Source: JAWLCQ01 sp041687095 (GTDB taxonomy: Bacteria > Planctomycetota > Phycisphaerae > SM23-33). Taken from it: 9,962 bases of DNA. This document shows, piece by piece, positions 1 to 5,278 of this stretch. The notes below the pieces were generated by a model that saw nothing but the letters and a program-made list of their open reading frames with translations, was not told where the DNA came from and ran no database searches. Numbering within the stretch: the first letter of the stretch is position 1; every line of letters begins with the position of its first letter. Location: positions 1 to 9,962 of the forward strand of contig JAWLCQ010000174.1 of the NCBI GenBank assembly GCA_041687095.1, read 5' to 3'. The position numbers and the translations under genes were made by a program.

Positions 1-189
1 CTTCCGGGGGTTCCGCTGCGCTCCACCCCCGGCTACTGTCCCGCGCCCCTGTCGGGGCTGTCGGACCGACGCCCGGAATCAAGTCCCTGCCGCCCCGCGA
101 GGCCGAGATGTGTAGAACAACGAGGTCAGGAAACCCCCGACGCTTGCGGGTGGGGCCCGCTCGTGGATCCCCCCGATCCCCCGTCCCCC
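1..189. repeat. Non-coding gap with GC-rich hairpins, left edge of window
   Basis: No convincing gene lies here; the short open frames have low-complexity Pro/Arg-rich translations. The sequence shows two clean stem-loops: CCGGGGGT at 4-11 pairs with ACCCCCGG at 25-32 around a 13-nt loop (TCCGCTGCGCTCC), and GCCCC at 45-49 pairs with GGGGC at 54-58 around TGTC. The first has the same design (8-bp stem, 13-nt loop rich in GCTGCGCTC) as hairpins at 1726-1754 and 1884-1912, so it is probably another copy or fragment of the same intergenic repeat family. The element may start before the window. Confidence 0.55.
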
Positions 190-245
190 CGGTTCCTGGT
201 TCCCGGCTCCTGGTTCCTGGCTCCCGGTTCCTGGCTCCCGGTTCC
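190..245. repeat. Heptad tandem array, (C/T)GG(T/C)TCC family
   Basis: Eight consecutive 7-bp units without a break: CGGTTCC, TGGTTCC, CGGCTCC, TGGTTCC, TGGCTCC, CGGTTCC, TGGCTCC, CGGTTCC. Two decayed units follow (CGAGTTT, CCCATTT). Variation is restricted to unit positions 1 and 4. On the other strand the units read GGAACCA/GGAGCCA/GGAACCG, the same family as the array at 6645-6721, so the two arrays are inverted relative to each other. The array lies 62 bp before the larA-like start codon. No function is evident from the sequence. Confidence 0.9.
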
Positions 246-307
246 CGAGTTTCCCATTTCCCGCCGGGGCGCCCTCTCAGTACCATACGCCCATCTGGAG
301 GTACCGT

Positions 308-1585
308 ATGCAAGTGATCGCCACCGGCGGGCCTGGGGCTCGCCTGACCGATGCGGAGATCCGCGAGACCGTCGCCCGCTCCGCCGAACGGATGAACGTC
401 GCGGGCAAGCGGGTGCTGGTCATCATCCCCGACCACACGCGCTCCTGCCCCCTGCCCGCCGTCAGCCGGGCGCTGCACGCCGCCATCGCCCCCAAGGCCA
501 AGGCCCTCGACTTCCTCATCGCCCTGGGCACGCACCCCGCCCTCAGCGAGGAGCAGATCGACCGCCTCCTGGGCGTCGAGCCCGGGAAGCGTTCCGAGGT
601 GCTCCCGGGCTCCCGCGTGTTCAACCACGACTGGCAGAACCCCGACGCGCTGGCCACCATCGGGACGCTCACGAGCGACAAGGTCCGCGAGATCACCCAG
701 GGCCTGTTCGCCCTGGACGTGGACGTCACGATCAACAAGCTCGTGTTCGACTACGACGTCGTCCTCATCGCCGGGCCCGTCTTCCCCCACGAGGTGGTGG
801 GCTTCTCGGGCGGGGCGAAGTACTTCTTCCCGGGCATCTGCGGGGAGGGGCTGCTGAACTTCTTCCACTGGCTGGGGGCCGTCATCACCAACCCCCGCAT
901 CATCGGCACCAAGGACACCCCCGTCCGCGCCACCCTCGAAGCCGCCGCCGACCTGCTGCCCTTCGAGCGCTACGCCCTGACCATGGTCGTCACCGGGCAC
1001 GACCTGTGCGGGCTGTTCTTCGGGCCCGTCCGCGACGCCTGGTCCGCCGCCGCCGACCTGTCCGCCCAGGTGCACGTGATCTACTGCGACCGCCCGTACA
1101 CGTCGGTGCTCTCGCAGGCCCCGGCGATGTACGACGAGCTGTGGGTGGGCGCCAAGTGCATGTACAAGCTGGAGCCCGTCGTCGCCGACGGGGGCGAACT
1201 CATTATCTACGCCCCGCACATCCACGAGGTCTCCGTCACGCACGGGAGGCTCATCCGCGAGATCGGCTACCACACGCGGGACTACTTCCTCGCCCAGTGG
1301 GACCGCTTCAAGGACCTGCCCTGGGGCGTCCTGGCCCACAGCACGCACGTGCGGGGCATCGGGACGTACGAGAACGGCGTGGAGACGCCCCGCATCCGCG
1401 TCACCCTCGCCACCGGCATCCCCGAAACCGTCTGCCGCCAGATCAACCTCGGCTACCGCGACCCGAACACCATCGACGTCACCCAATGGCAAAACCGCGA
1501 GGCCGAAGGCAAACTCCACGTCCCCAAGGCCGGCGAGATGCTCTACAAGCTCAAGGACACGCCCCCGTGGCAGAGGTGGCCTTGA
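308..1585 (+). CDS. larA: LarA-family nickel-pincer racemase/epimerase (lactate racemase-like)
   Basis: This 425-residue protein belongs to the LarA family (DUF2088), cytoplasmic racemases or epimerases of 2-hydroxy acids that use a nickel-pincer nucleotide. Visible motifs are DHTR at 42-45, GTHPALSEEQ at 74-83 (His76), PHEVVGFSGGAKYFFPG at 160-176 and FFHWLG at 185-190. His161, Lys171 and His187 have exactly the spacing of His174, Lys184 and His200 in Lactobacillus plantarum LarA, where the Lys tethers the cofactor and the last His binds nickel; His76 should match His108. The catalytic set is therefore intact. Length is normal for the family. The ATG start has TGGAGGT at 296-302, 5 nt upstream. 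The convergent gene at 2384-3217 is LarE, which completes the same cofactor. Substrate cannot be read from sequence: family members act on lactate, malate, phenyllactate or sugar acids, so 'lactate racemase' is only the default name. larB and larC are not present here. Confidence 0.92.
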   Translation: MQVIATGGPGARLTDAEIRETVARSAERMNVAGKRVLVIIPDHTRSCPLPAVSRALHAAIAPKAKALDFLIALGTHPALSEEQIDRLLGVEPGKRSEVLPGSRVFNHDWQNPDALATIGTLTSDKVREITQGLFALDVDVTINKLVFDYDVVLIAGPVFPHEVVGFSGGAKYFFPGICGEGLLNFFHWLGAVITNPRIIGTKDTPVRATLEAAADLLPFERYALTMVVTGHDLCGLFFGPVRDAWSAAADLSAQVHVIYCDRPYTSVLSQAPAMYDELWVGAKCMYKLEPVVADGGELIIYAPHIHEVSVTHGRLIREIGYHTRDYFLAQWDRFKDLPWGVLAHSTHVRGIGTYENGVETPRIRVTLATGIPETVCRQINLGYRDPNTIDVTQWQNREAEGKLHVPKAGEMLYKLKDTPPWQRWP

Positions 1586-1592
1586 AGGAACG

Positions 1593-1678
1593 AGGCACTA
1601 GGCACTAGGGAATAGGCACTAGGGAACAGGCACTAGGGAATAGGCGGAGGAGGCGGAAGGCACTGGGGAATAGGCGGA
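1593..1678. repeat. Heptad tandem array, AGGCACT/AGGGAAT family
   Basis: Starting 8 bp after the larA-like stop codon, units of 7 bp run AGGCACT, AGGCACT, AGGGAAT, AGGCACT, AGGGAAC, AGGCACT, AGGGAAT, AGGCGGA. After a 2-bp slip come AGGCGGA, AGGCACT, GGGGAAT, AGGCGGA. Two main unit types alternate in the first half, suggesting 14-bp unit duplication. The sequence family is unrelated to the GGAACC, AGCTGAT and AAATCCG families elsewhere in the window, but the period is identical. Purine-rich on the + strand; no open frame of interest. Confidence 0.88.
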
Positions 1679-1695
1679 AGAGGGGGGCGGGAATC

Positions 1696-1943
1696 GGCTG
1701 AGCCCGGAGGGCTCACCTTCGTGAGCCCAGGGCAGAGCGAAGCGCCGCCCTGGGAAACGGGCCCGGGATCGGCAAAGCCCCGCAGGGGCGCAACCGGGGC
1801 AAGCGAGGGGTCTGGGGGAACTCGCGGAATGCGTGGAGGCTCATGTTGCGCCCTTGCAGGGCTTGCCCTGGGTCGGATCGTCACCCGGGGCGGCGCTGCG
1901 CTCTGCCCCGGGCTTACGAAGGTCAGTCCTTCGGACTGAGCGG
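1696..1943. repeat. Large imperfect inverted repeat (IR-A), about 100-bp arms
   Basis: The arm at 1696-1795 aligns by eye with the reverse complement of 1844-1943 over about 100 bp at roughly 75-80% identity, around a 48-bp centre. Each arm carries its own smaller hairpins. One is an 8-bp stem with a 13-nt loop: CCCAGGGC/GCCCTGGG at 1726-1754 in the left arm, and CCCGGGGC/GCCCCGGG at 1884-1912 in the right. The other is TCAGTCC/GGACTGA at 1923-1939 in the right arm, matched in the left by GAGCCC/GGGCTC at 1700-1714. Stem differences are compensated inside each small hairpin, which suggests selection for folding or arms copied from different family members. It has no T-tract, so it is not a standard terminator. 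No transposase is present. Confidence 0.8.
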
Positions 1944-2170
1944 TGCTGCCGGCTGATACGCGTTCCGCTTAATTCTCGGGTGGGTGCCGTGGTTTGCGGA
2001 GCGCAGCGGAGCAACCACGTCCAATCGACGCTGCCTGCGAATTGTCTGGGCTGCGTATGAGCGGTGCTTCCGCAAGCGCATGGTGTTGCACTCCAGATGA
2101 TTCGCGGGCGGCTTCGCTTGGCTCCCGCCCGCGCATTCGGGGCGGCAGGGCCTGTCCTGAAGCCCTCTCC

Positions 2171-2233
2171 CATCCCTTGCATCCCCTGCATCCCTGCTCT
2201 CCCTCATCTGTGTTCATCTGCGTTCATCCCCGC
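2171..2233. repeat. Short tandem repeats of 9 and 10 bp inside IR-B
   Basis: Three 9-bp units (CATCCCTTG, CATCCCCTG, CATCCCTGC) run from 2171 to 2197. Three 10-bp units (TCATCTGTGT, TCATCTGCGT, TCATCCCCGC) run from 2204 to 2233. They sit in the unpaired centre of the large inverted repeat. The last unit of each set is diverged. No coding or regulatory role is visible. Confidence 0.75.
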
Positions 2234-2334
2234 TTCCTTGGTGGATCGCAAGGCGGATCATGCGCATCCCGGGGAACTCGTGGGCAGCGTTGGTTGGACG
2301 TGGTTGCTCCGCTTCGCTCCGCAAACCACGGCAC

Positions 2335-2375
2335 CCGTCCGAGGATGAACTGGTATCCGTCCGAGGATGAACTGG
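2335..2375. repeat. 22-bp tandem duplication near the larE 3' end
   Basis: CCGTCCGAGGATGAACTGG occurs at 2335-2353 and again exactly at 2357-2375, a period of 22 bp, with TAT between the copies. The left arm of IR-B has only one (diverged) counterpart, so the second copy is probably a recent duplication in the right arm. It lies just downstream of larE on the minus strand. Confidence 0.9.
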
Positions 2376-2383
2376 AATGCGTA

Positions 2384-3217
2384 TCACGCCTCCCCGAGCG
2401 TCTCGTTCATGGCTCCGCTGCGGAAGCCTTCGAGGTCGAGCGTGACGTAGGGGAACCCGTGGGCCTTGAGGGCGGCGACGATGGGGGGGCGGTGTTCGAG
2501 GGCGCGGGGCAGGTCGGGGAGGGGGAGCTCGATGCGGGCGACGGTCCCGTGGTCGCGGACGCGGACCTGGGCGAAGCCCATCGCCCGCAGGTCGCGCTCG
2601 CAGCGGTCGATGCGGGCGAGGCGTTCGCCGGTGAGGGGTTCCCCGTAGGGCACGCGGGAGGCGAGGCAGGCGACGGAGGGGGCGTCGGCCTGCGGCAGGC
2701 CGCGGGCGCGGAGGGCGGTGCGGATGTCGGCCTTGGTGAGCTTGGCCTCCAGGAGGGGGCGGCGGATGCCCAGTTCCGTCTCGGCGAGCAGGCCCGGGCG
2801 GTAATCGCCCAGGTCGTCGGCGTTGGTGCCGCTGACGACGGTGTTAAGGCCGCGCTCCATCGCCAGGGCTCCCAGGCGGGAGAAGATGGCGCGTTTGCAG
2901 TGGTAGCAGCGGTCGCGGGGGTTGGCGGCGATGCGGGGATCGGCGAGCGGGTCGACGGGGACCTCGACGAGTTGGGCCCCCAGGCGCTGCACGGTCTGGC
3001 GGGCCTCGTCGCGTTCGTGGGCGGGGAAGAGTTCCCCGGTGGCGTGGGCGGCGAGGACGCGGTCGCGTGGCAGCGCCTCGGCCGCCAGCGCCAGCAGCAG
3101 CGTGCTGTCCACCCCGCCGGAGAAGGCCACCAGCACGCTTTCGAGTTCGCGCAGGATCTCACAACAGCGGTCGATCTTGCCCCGCAGAGGGGCGTCGAGT
3201 TGGTCTGTCCAGGTCAT
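2384..3217 (-). CDS. larE: LarE, ATP-dependent sulfur transferase for nickel-pincer cofactor
   Basis: LarE adenylates the pyridinium-carboxylate nucleotide made by LarB and transfers sulfur to it; LarC then inserts nickel. The 277-residue protein is of normal length. It has the PP-loop SGGVDS at 33-38, NPRDRCYHCK at 99-108, SGTNADD at 129-135, PSVACLASRVPYGEP at 180-194 and a C-terminal DLEGFRSGAMN at 261-271. Cys184 in the ACLASR segment is the candidate sulfur-donor cysteine. Cys104 and Cys107 form a CxxC. Together the three cysteines could bind an iron-sulfur cluster, as proposed for some LarE proteins that recycle rather than sacrifice sulfur; that is inference. The gene converges on the LarA-like gene at 308-1585, supporting a shared role. 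No Shine-Dalgarno precedes the ATG; see the -10-like box at 3224-3229. It is divergent from the peptidase gene at 3370. Confidence 0.93.
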   Translation of the reverse strand: MTWTDQLDAPLRGKIDRCCEILRELESVLVAFSGGVDSTLLLALAAEALPRDRVLAAHATGELFPAHERDEARQTVQRLGAQLVEVPVDPLADPRIAANPRDRCYHCKRAIFSRLGALAMERGLNTVVSGTNADDLGDYRPGLLAETELGIRRPLLEAKLTKADIRTALRARGLPQADAPSVACLASRVPYGEPLTGERLARIDRCERDLRAMGFAQVRVRDHGTVARIELPLPDLPRALEHRPPIVAALKAHGFPYVTLDLEGFRSGAMNETLGEA

Positions 3218-3223
3218 GGCAGC

Positions 3224-3229
3224 ATTGTA
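3224..3229 (-). promoter_or_regulatory. Possible larE -10 box, leaderless start
   Basis: On the minus strand TACAAT lies 6 nt upstream of the larE ATG (3217-3215), and no purine-rich ribosome site is seen in the preceding 30 nt. A -10 box at this distance would start transcription at or next to the ATG, giving a leaderless mRNA. No clear -35 hexamer is found at 17 bp, so this is tentative. Confidence 0.4.
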
Positions 3230-3369
3230 CCCGAAGTGGCGCGCATGGCACGCACGGCTGTGAGAGGCGCAGCCGTGGCGCCCGGCAGGTGGGCGTTGCA
3301 GATGGCATGCAGGTGGTTGTGGAGGAAACGGTTACGGGGCGGTACCATGGGCAGGACAGGAGAACGGAC

Positions 3370-4497
3370 ATGACCCCGAGCAACGCGAAGAAGAGCCCCC
3401 CGCACCCTGCCCGCCGCAAGGCGGCGTGGAAGGCGGCGGCGAAGGGCAAGCCCGCCCCCGCGGCCGTGCTGGTCAGCGGCACCGAGGACGTGCGGTACCT
3501 CACGGGTTTCACGGGCGACGACAGTTGGCTGCTGATGGGGGCCCGCTGGGCCGTCCTCGTCACCGACGGCCGCTACGACGAGCAGGCGCGGGCGGAGTGC
3601 CCGGACCTGGAGATCCACGTGCGGACGGGCAAGGCGGAGGCGGTTTTCGCGGACTACCTCCGCAAGCACAAGGCGCGGTCGCTGGGCATCCAGGCGGAGC
3701 ACGTGACGGTGCTGGAGCGGGATCGGCTGGCGGAGGCGCTGGGTCCGTCGCGGCGGGTCGTGCCGCTGCGGGCCCTGACGGCCAATCTCCGCGAGCGCAA
3801 GGACGACGGGGAGGTGCAGGTCATCGGCCGCGCGGTGCGGATTGCGCAGGCGGCGCTGCGGGGGTTGCTGGCGGGGGGGGCGGCGGGGCTGATCGGTCGC
3901 AGCGAGCGCGACGTCGCCGCCGACCTGGACCACCGCATGCGGTCGCTGGGGGCCCAGGGCCCGTCGTTCGAGACGATCGTGGCGGCGGGTGCGCATGCCT
4001 CGCGGCCGCACTATCGCCCCGGGGGAGCGAAGGTGCGGGAGGGGGCGTGCCTGCTGATCGACTGGGGCGCGCGGGTGGATGGGTATTGCAGCGACTTGAC
4101 GCGTACGTTCTTCGTTCGTACAATCCCGCCCGAAATGGCGAAGGTGTACGACACCGTCCGCCGCGCCCAGGAGGCGGGGGTCTCCGCGGTGCGGGCGGGC
4201 CGGTCGGCCGCCTCCGTCGATCTCGCCGCCCGCGCGGTCATCGAGGCCGCGGGGTACGGCGACCGATTTGTGCACGGGCTGGGGCACGGGATCGGGCTCG
4301 AGGTGCACGAGGGCCCGGGCGTGTCGCGTTCGTCGCCGCTGCGCCTGCGAGCGGGACAGGTGGTGACGATCGAGCCCGGGATCTACCTGCCCGGCGTGGG
4401 CGGAGTGCGGATCGAGGACGACGTGCTGGTGACGCCCGAGGGCGGGCGGCGGCTGAGTTCGCTGCCGCGTTCCCTCGCGTCGGCCGTCCTGCCCTGA
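3370..4497 (+). CDS. M24B-family Xaa-Pro aminopeptidase / proline dipeptidase
   Basis: A 375-residue cytosolic metallopeptidase that cleaves peptide bonds before proline. The N-terminal creatinase-like domain (about 30-140) has YLTGFTGDDSWLL at 43-55. The C-terminal pita-bread domain (about 150-365) carries all five expected metal ligands: Asp231 (LLIDWGA), Asp242 (YCSDLTRTF), His306 (GLGHGIGLEVHE), Glu335 (TIEPGIY) and Glu349 (RIEDD). Supporting histidines are His214, His302 and His313. The ATG is preceded by AGGAG at 3358-3362, 7 nt away; in-frame upstream ATGs have no such site and would add non-homologous sequence. The first 28 residues are Lys/Pro/Ala-rich. accB follows after 31 bp, a known arrangement in which an M24 peptidase lies upstream of accBC; the elongation factor P gene often found between them is missing. 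pepP and pepQ cannot be told apart here, so no symbol is given. Confidence 0.92.
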   Translation: MTPSNAKKSPPHPARRKAAWKAAAKGKPAPAAVLVSGTEDVRYLTGFTGDDSWLLMGARWAVLVTDGRYDEQARAECPDLEIHVRTGKAEAVFADYLRKHKARSLGIQAEHVTVLERDRLAEALGPSRRVVPLRALTANLRERKDDGEVQVIGRAVRIAQAALRGLLAGGAAGLIGRSERDVAADLDHRMRSLGAQGPSFETIVAAGAHASRPHYRPGGAKVREGACLLIDWGARVDGYCSDLTRTFFVRTIPPEMAKVYDTVRRAQEAGVSAVRAGRSAASVDLAARAVIEAAGYGDRFVHGLGHGIGLEVHEGPGVSRSSPLRLRAGQVVTIEPGIYLPGVGGVRIEDDVLVTPEGGRRLSSLPRSLASAVLP

Positions 4498-4528
4498 CCG
4501 CCAGGCGGGGGCCAGACAAAGGAAGACC

Positions 4529-4990
4529 ATGAATACCAAAGACATTCGGGTGCTCGTGAAACTGATGGTCGACAACGACCTGAGCGAGTTGAACCTCGAG
4601 GACGGCGAGACGAAGATCCTGCTCAAGCGCGGGGCGATGGGCCCGGTCCTCGCGGCCGCGGCGGCGCCCATGCTGCCGGCGATGGCGGCCGCCCCCGCGC
4701 CGGTAGCGGCGGCGGGCGAGCCCGCGAAGGCCGCGGCGCCCCAGGAGAACCTCCTGGAGGTCCGCAGCCCGATGGTGGGCACCTTCTACGCCGCCCCCAG
4801 AACCGACAGAGAGAACTTCACCGAGGTCGGGGCGTCGGTGACGAGCGACTCCGTCGTCTGCATCATCGAGGCCATGAAGGTCATGAACGAGATCAAGGCC
4901 GAACTCTCCGGCGTCGTCGCCGAAGTGTGCGTCAAGAACGCCCAGCCCGTCGAGTTCGGGCAGGTGCTGTTCCGCGTTCGCCCGGTGTAG
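4529..4990 (+). CDS. accB: Biotin carboxyl carrier protein of acetyl-CoA carboxylase
   Basis: AccB carries biotin between the biotin carboxylase and carboxyltransferase subunits of acetyl-CoA carboxylase, the first committed step of fatty-acid synthesis. The 153-residue length matches the family (E. coli 156). An N-terminal segment (1-36, MNTKDIRVLVKLMVDNDLSE...) is typical of bacterial BCCP and is followed by an Ala/Pro-rich flexible linker (about 40-71). The biotinyl domain (76-153) contains SPMVGTFY at 80-87 and IEAMKVMNEI at 113-122, with Lys117 as the biotin attachment site. The start has AAAGGAAG at 4518-4525, close to the ATG. It lies 31 bp after the peptidase gene, so the two are probably co-transcribed. 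accC follows only after 288 bp, an unusually long accB-accC gap filled mainly by heptad repeats. Confidence 0.97.
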   Translation: MNTKDIRVLVKLMVDNDLSELNLEDGETKILLKRGAMGPVLAAAAAPMLPAMAAAPAPVAAAGEPAKAAAPQENLLEVRSPMVGTFYAAPRTDRENFTEVGASVTSDSVVCIIEAMKVMNEIKAELSGVVAEVCVKNAQPVEFGQVLFRVRPV

Positions 4991-5032
4991 GCGCGGCGGA
5001 GCCACAAGCTGAACAGGCGCCTGATGAGCTGG

Positions 5033-5224
5033 CAGCTATTGGCTATCAGCTTTCAGCTATCAGCTATCAGCCGGAAAAGACTGGATGCGTCCGTCTGAAG
5101 CCGATCGCTGATCGCCCAAAGCGGACAGCCGACAGTTGATAGCTGATAGCTGCTAGCCGAAAGCTGCTAGCTGAAAGCTGATCGCTGAAAGCTGATCGCT
5201 GAAAGCTGAAAGCTGAAAGCTGAT
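5033..5224. repeat. Opposed heptad arrays between accB and accC (foldback)
   Basis: Six 7-bp units run from 5033 to 5074 (CAGCTAT, TGGCTAT, CAGCTTT, CAGCTAT, CAGCTAT, CAGCCGG). Thirteen units in the opposite sense run from 5134 to 5224 (AGTTGAT, AGCTGAT, AGCTGCT, AGCCGAA, AGCTGCT, AGCTGAA, AGCTGAT, CGCTGAA, AGCTGAT, CGCTGAA, AGCTGAA, AGCTGAA, AGCTGAT). The first array can pair with many registers of the second, so the transcript can form a long foldback in several alternative alignments. The 59-bp centre has no gene. It lies inside an expected accBC operon. There is no T-tract, so it is not obviously a terminator. Confidence 0.9.
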
Positions 5225-5266
5225 AGCCCGACCCTCTTGACCGGCCCAAGGCAGATCGAGGCCCAT

Positions 5267-5271
5267 AGGAG
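5267..5271 (+). promoter_or_regulatory. Ribosome-binding site that fixes the accC GTG start
   Basis: AGGAG at 5267-5271 lies 7 nt before GTG at 5279. The only longer start in frame is TTG at 5237, which has no ribosome site and would add 14 residues absent from AccC proteins. From the GTG, residue numbers coincide with E. coli AccC catalytic positions, which supports this start. Confidence 0.85.
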
Positions 5272-5278
5272 TTGCCCG

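Larger units (their letters stand above)
1955..2385. repeat. Large inverted repeat (IR-B), ends at the larE stop codon
   Basis: The left arm 1955-2036 pairs with the right arm 2282-2385. The best part (1982-2036 against 2282-2336) is nearly identical, about 4-5 differences in 55 bp. Each arm contains a hairpin with stem CGTGGTT/AACCACG (1988-1994/2013-2019 and 2299-2305/2324-2330) and an 18-nt loop of the form TGCGGAGCGCAGCGGAGC. The right arm is longer because of a 22-bp tandem duplication at 2335-2375. The outer end of the right arm (GGAATGCGTATC, 2374-2385) runs into the TGA of larE at 2384-2386. The centre holds a hairpin CGCGGGCG/CGCCCGCG (2103-2110/2126-2133) and short direct repeats at 2171-2233. 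Short open frames across it follow the repeat structure and are not called as genes. Confidence 0.85.

Noticed and set aside
280..304. GTACC/GGTAC pairing that would cover the larA ribosome site
   Set aside because: Only a 5-bp stem with a 15-nt loop; too weak to call a regulatory structure.
163..1608. 481-codon + strand open frame over larA
   Set aside because: It is the out-of-frame shadow of a recognised LarA-family gene in GC-rich DNA; its translation is Arg/Pro/His-rich without motifs.
1721..2217. Cluster of short open frames (60-120 codons) in the larA-larE gap
   Set aside because: They follow the inverted repeats on both strands, lack ribosome sites and show no recognisable domain; best explained as repeat sequence.
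1696..2385. Insertion sequence or transposon
   Set aside because: Inverted repeats are clear, but there is no transposase gene and no target-site duplication is visible; called only as repeats.
3317..3348. TTGTGG...TACCAT as promoter for the peptidase gene
   Set aside because: The spacer is 20 bp and both hexamers are poor matches; not supported.
1994..3373. 459-codon + strand open frame
   Set aside because: It runs through IR-B and antisense to larE; the translation is Gly/Ala/Glu low complexity, while larE on the other strand has all family motifs.
3214..4782. 522-codon - strand open frame
   Set aside because: Antisense shadow of the peptidase and accB; no domain recognised.
5033..5224. 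CRISPR-like appearance
   Set aside because: Units are 7 bp with no spacers, and no cas gene is present.
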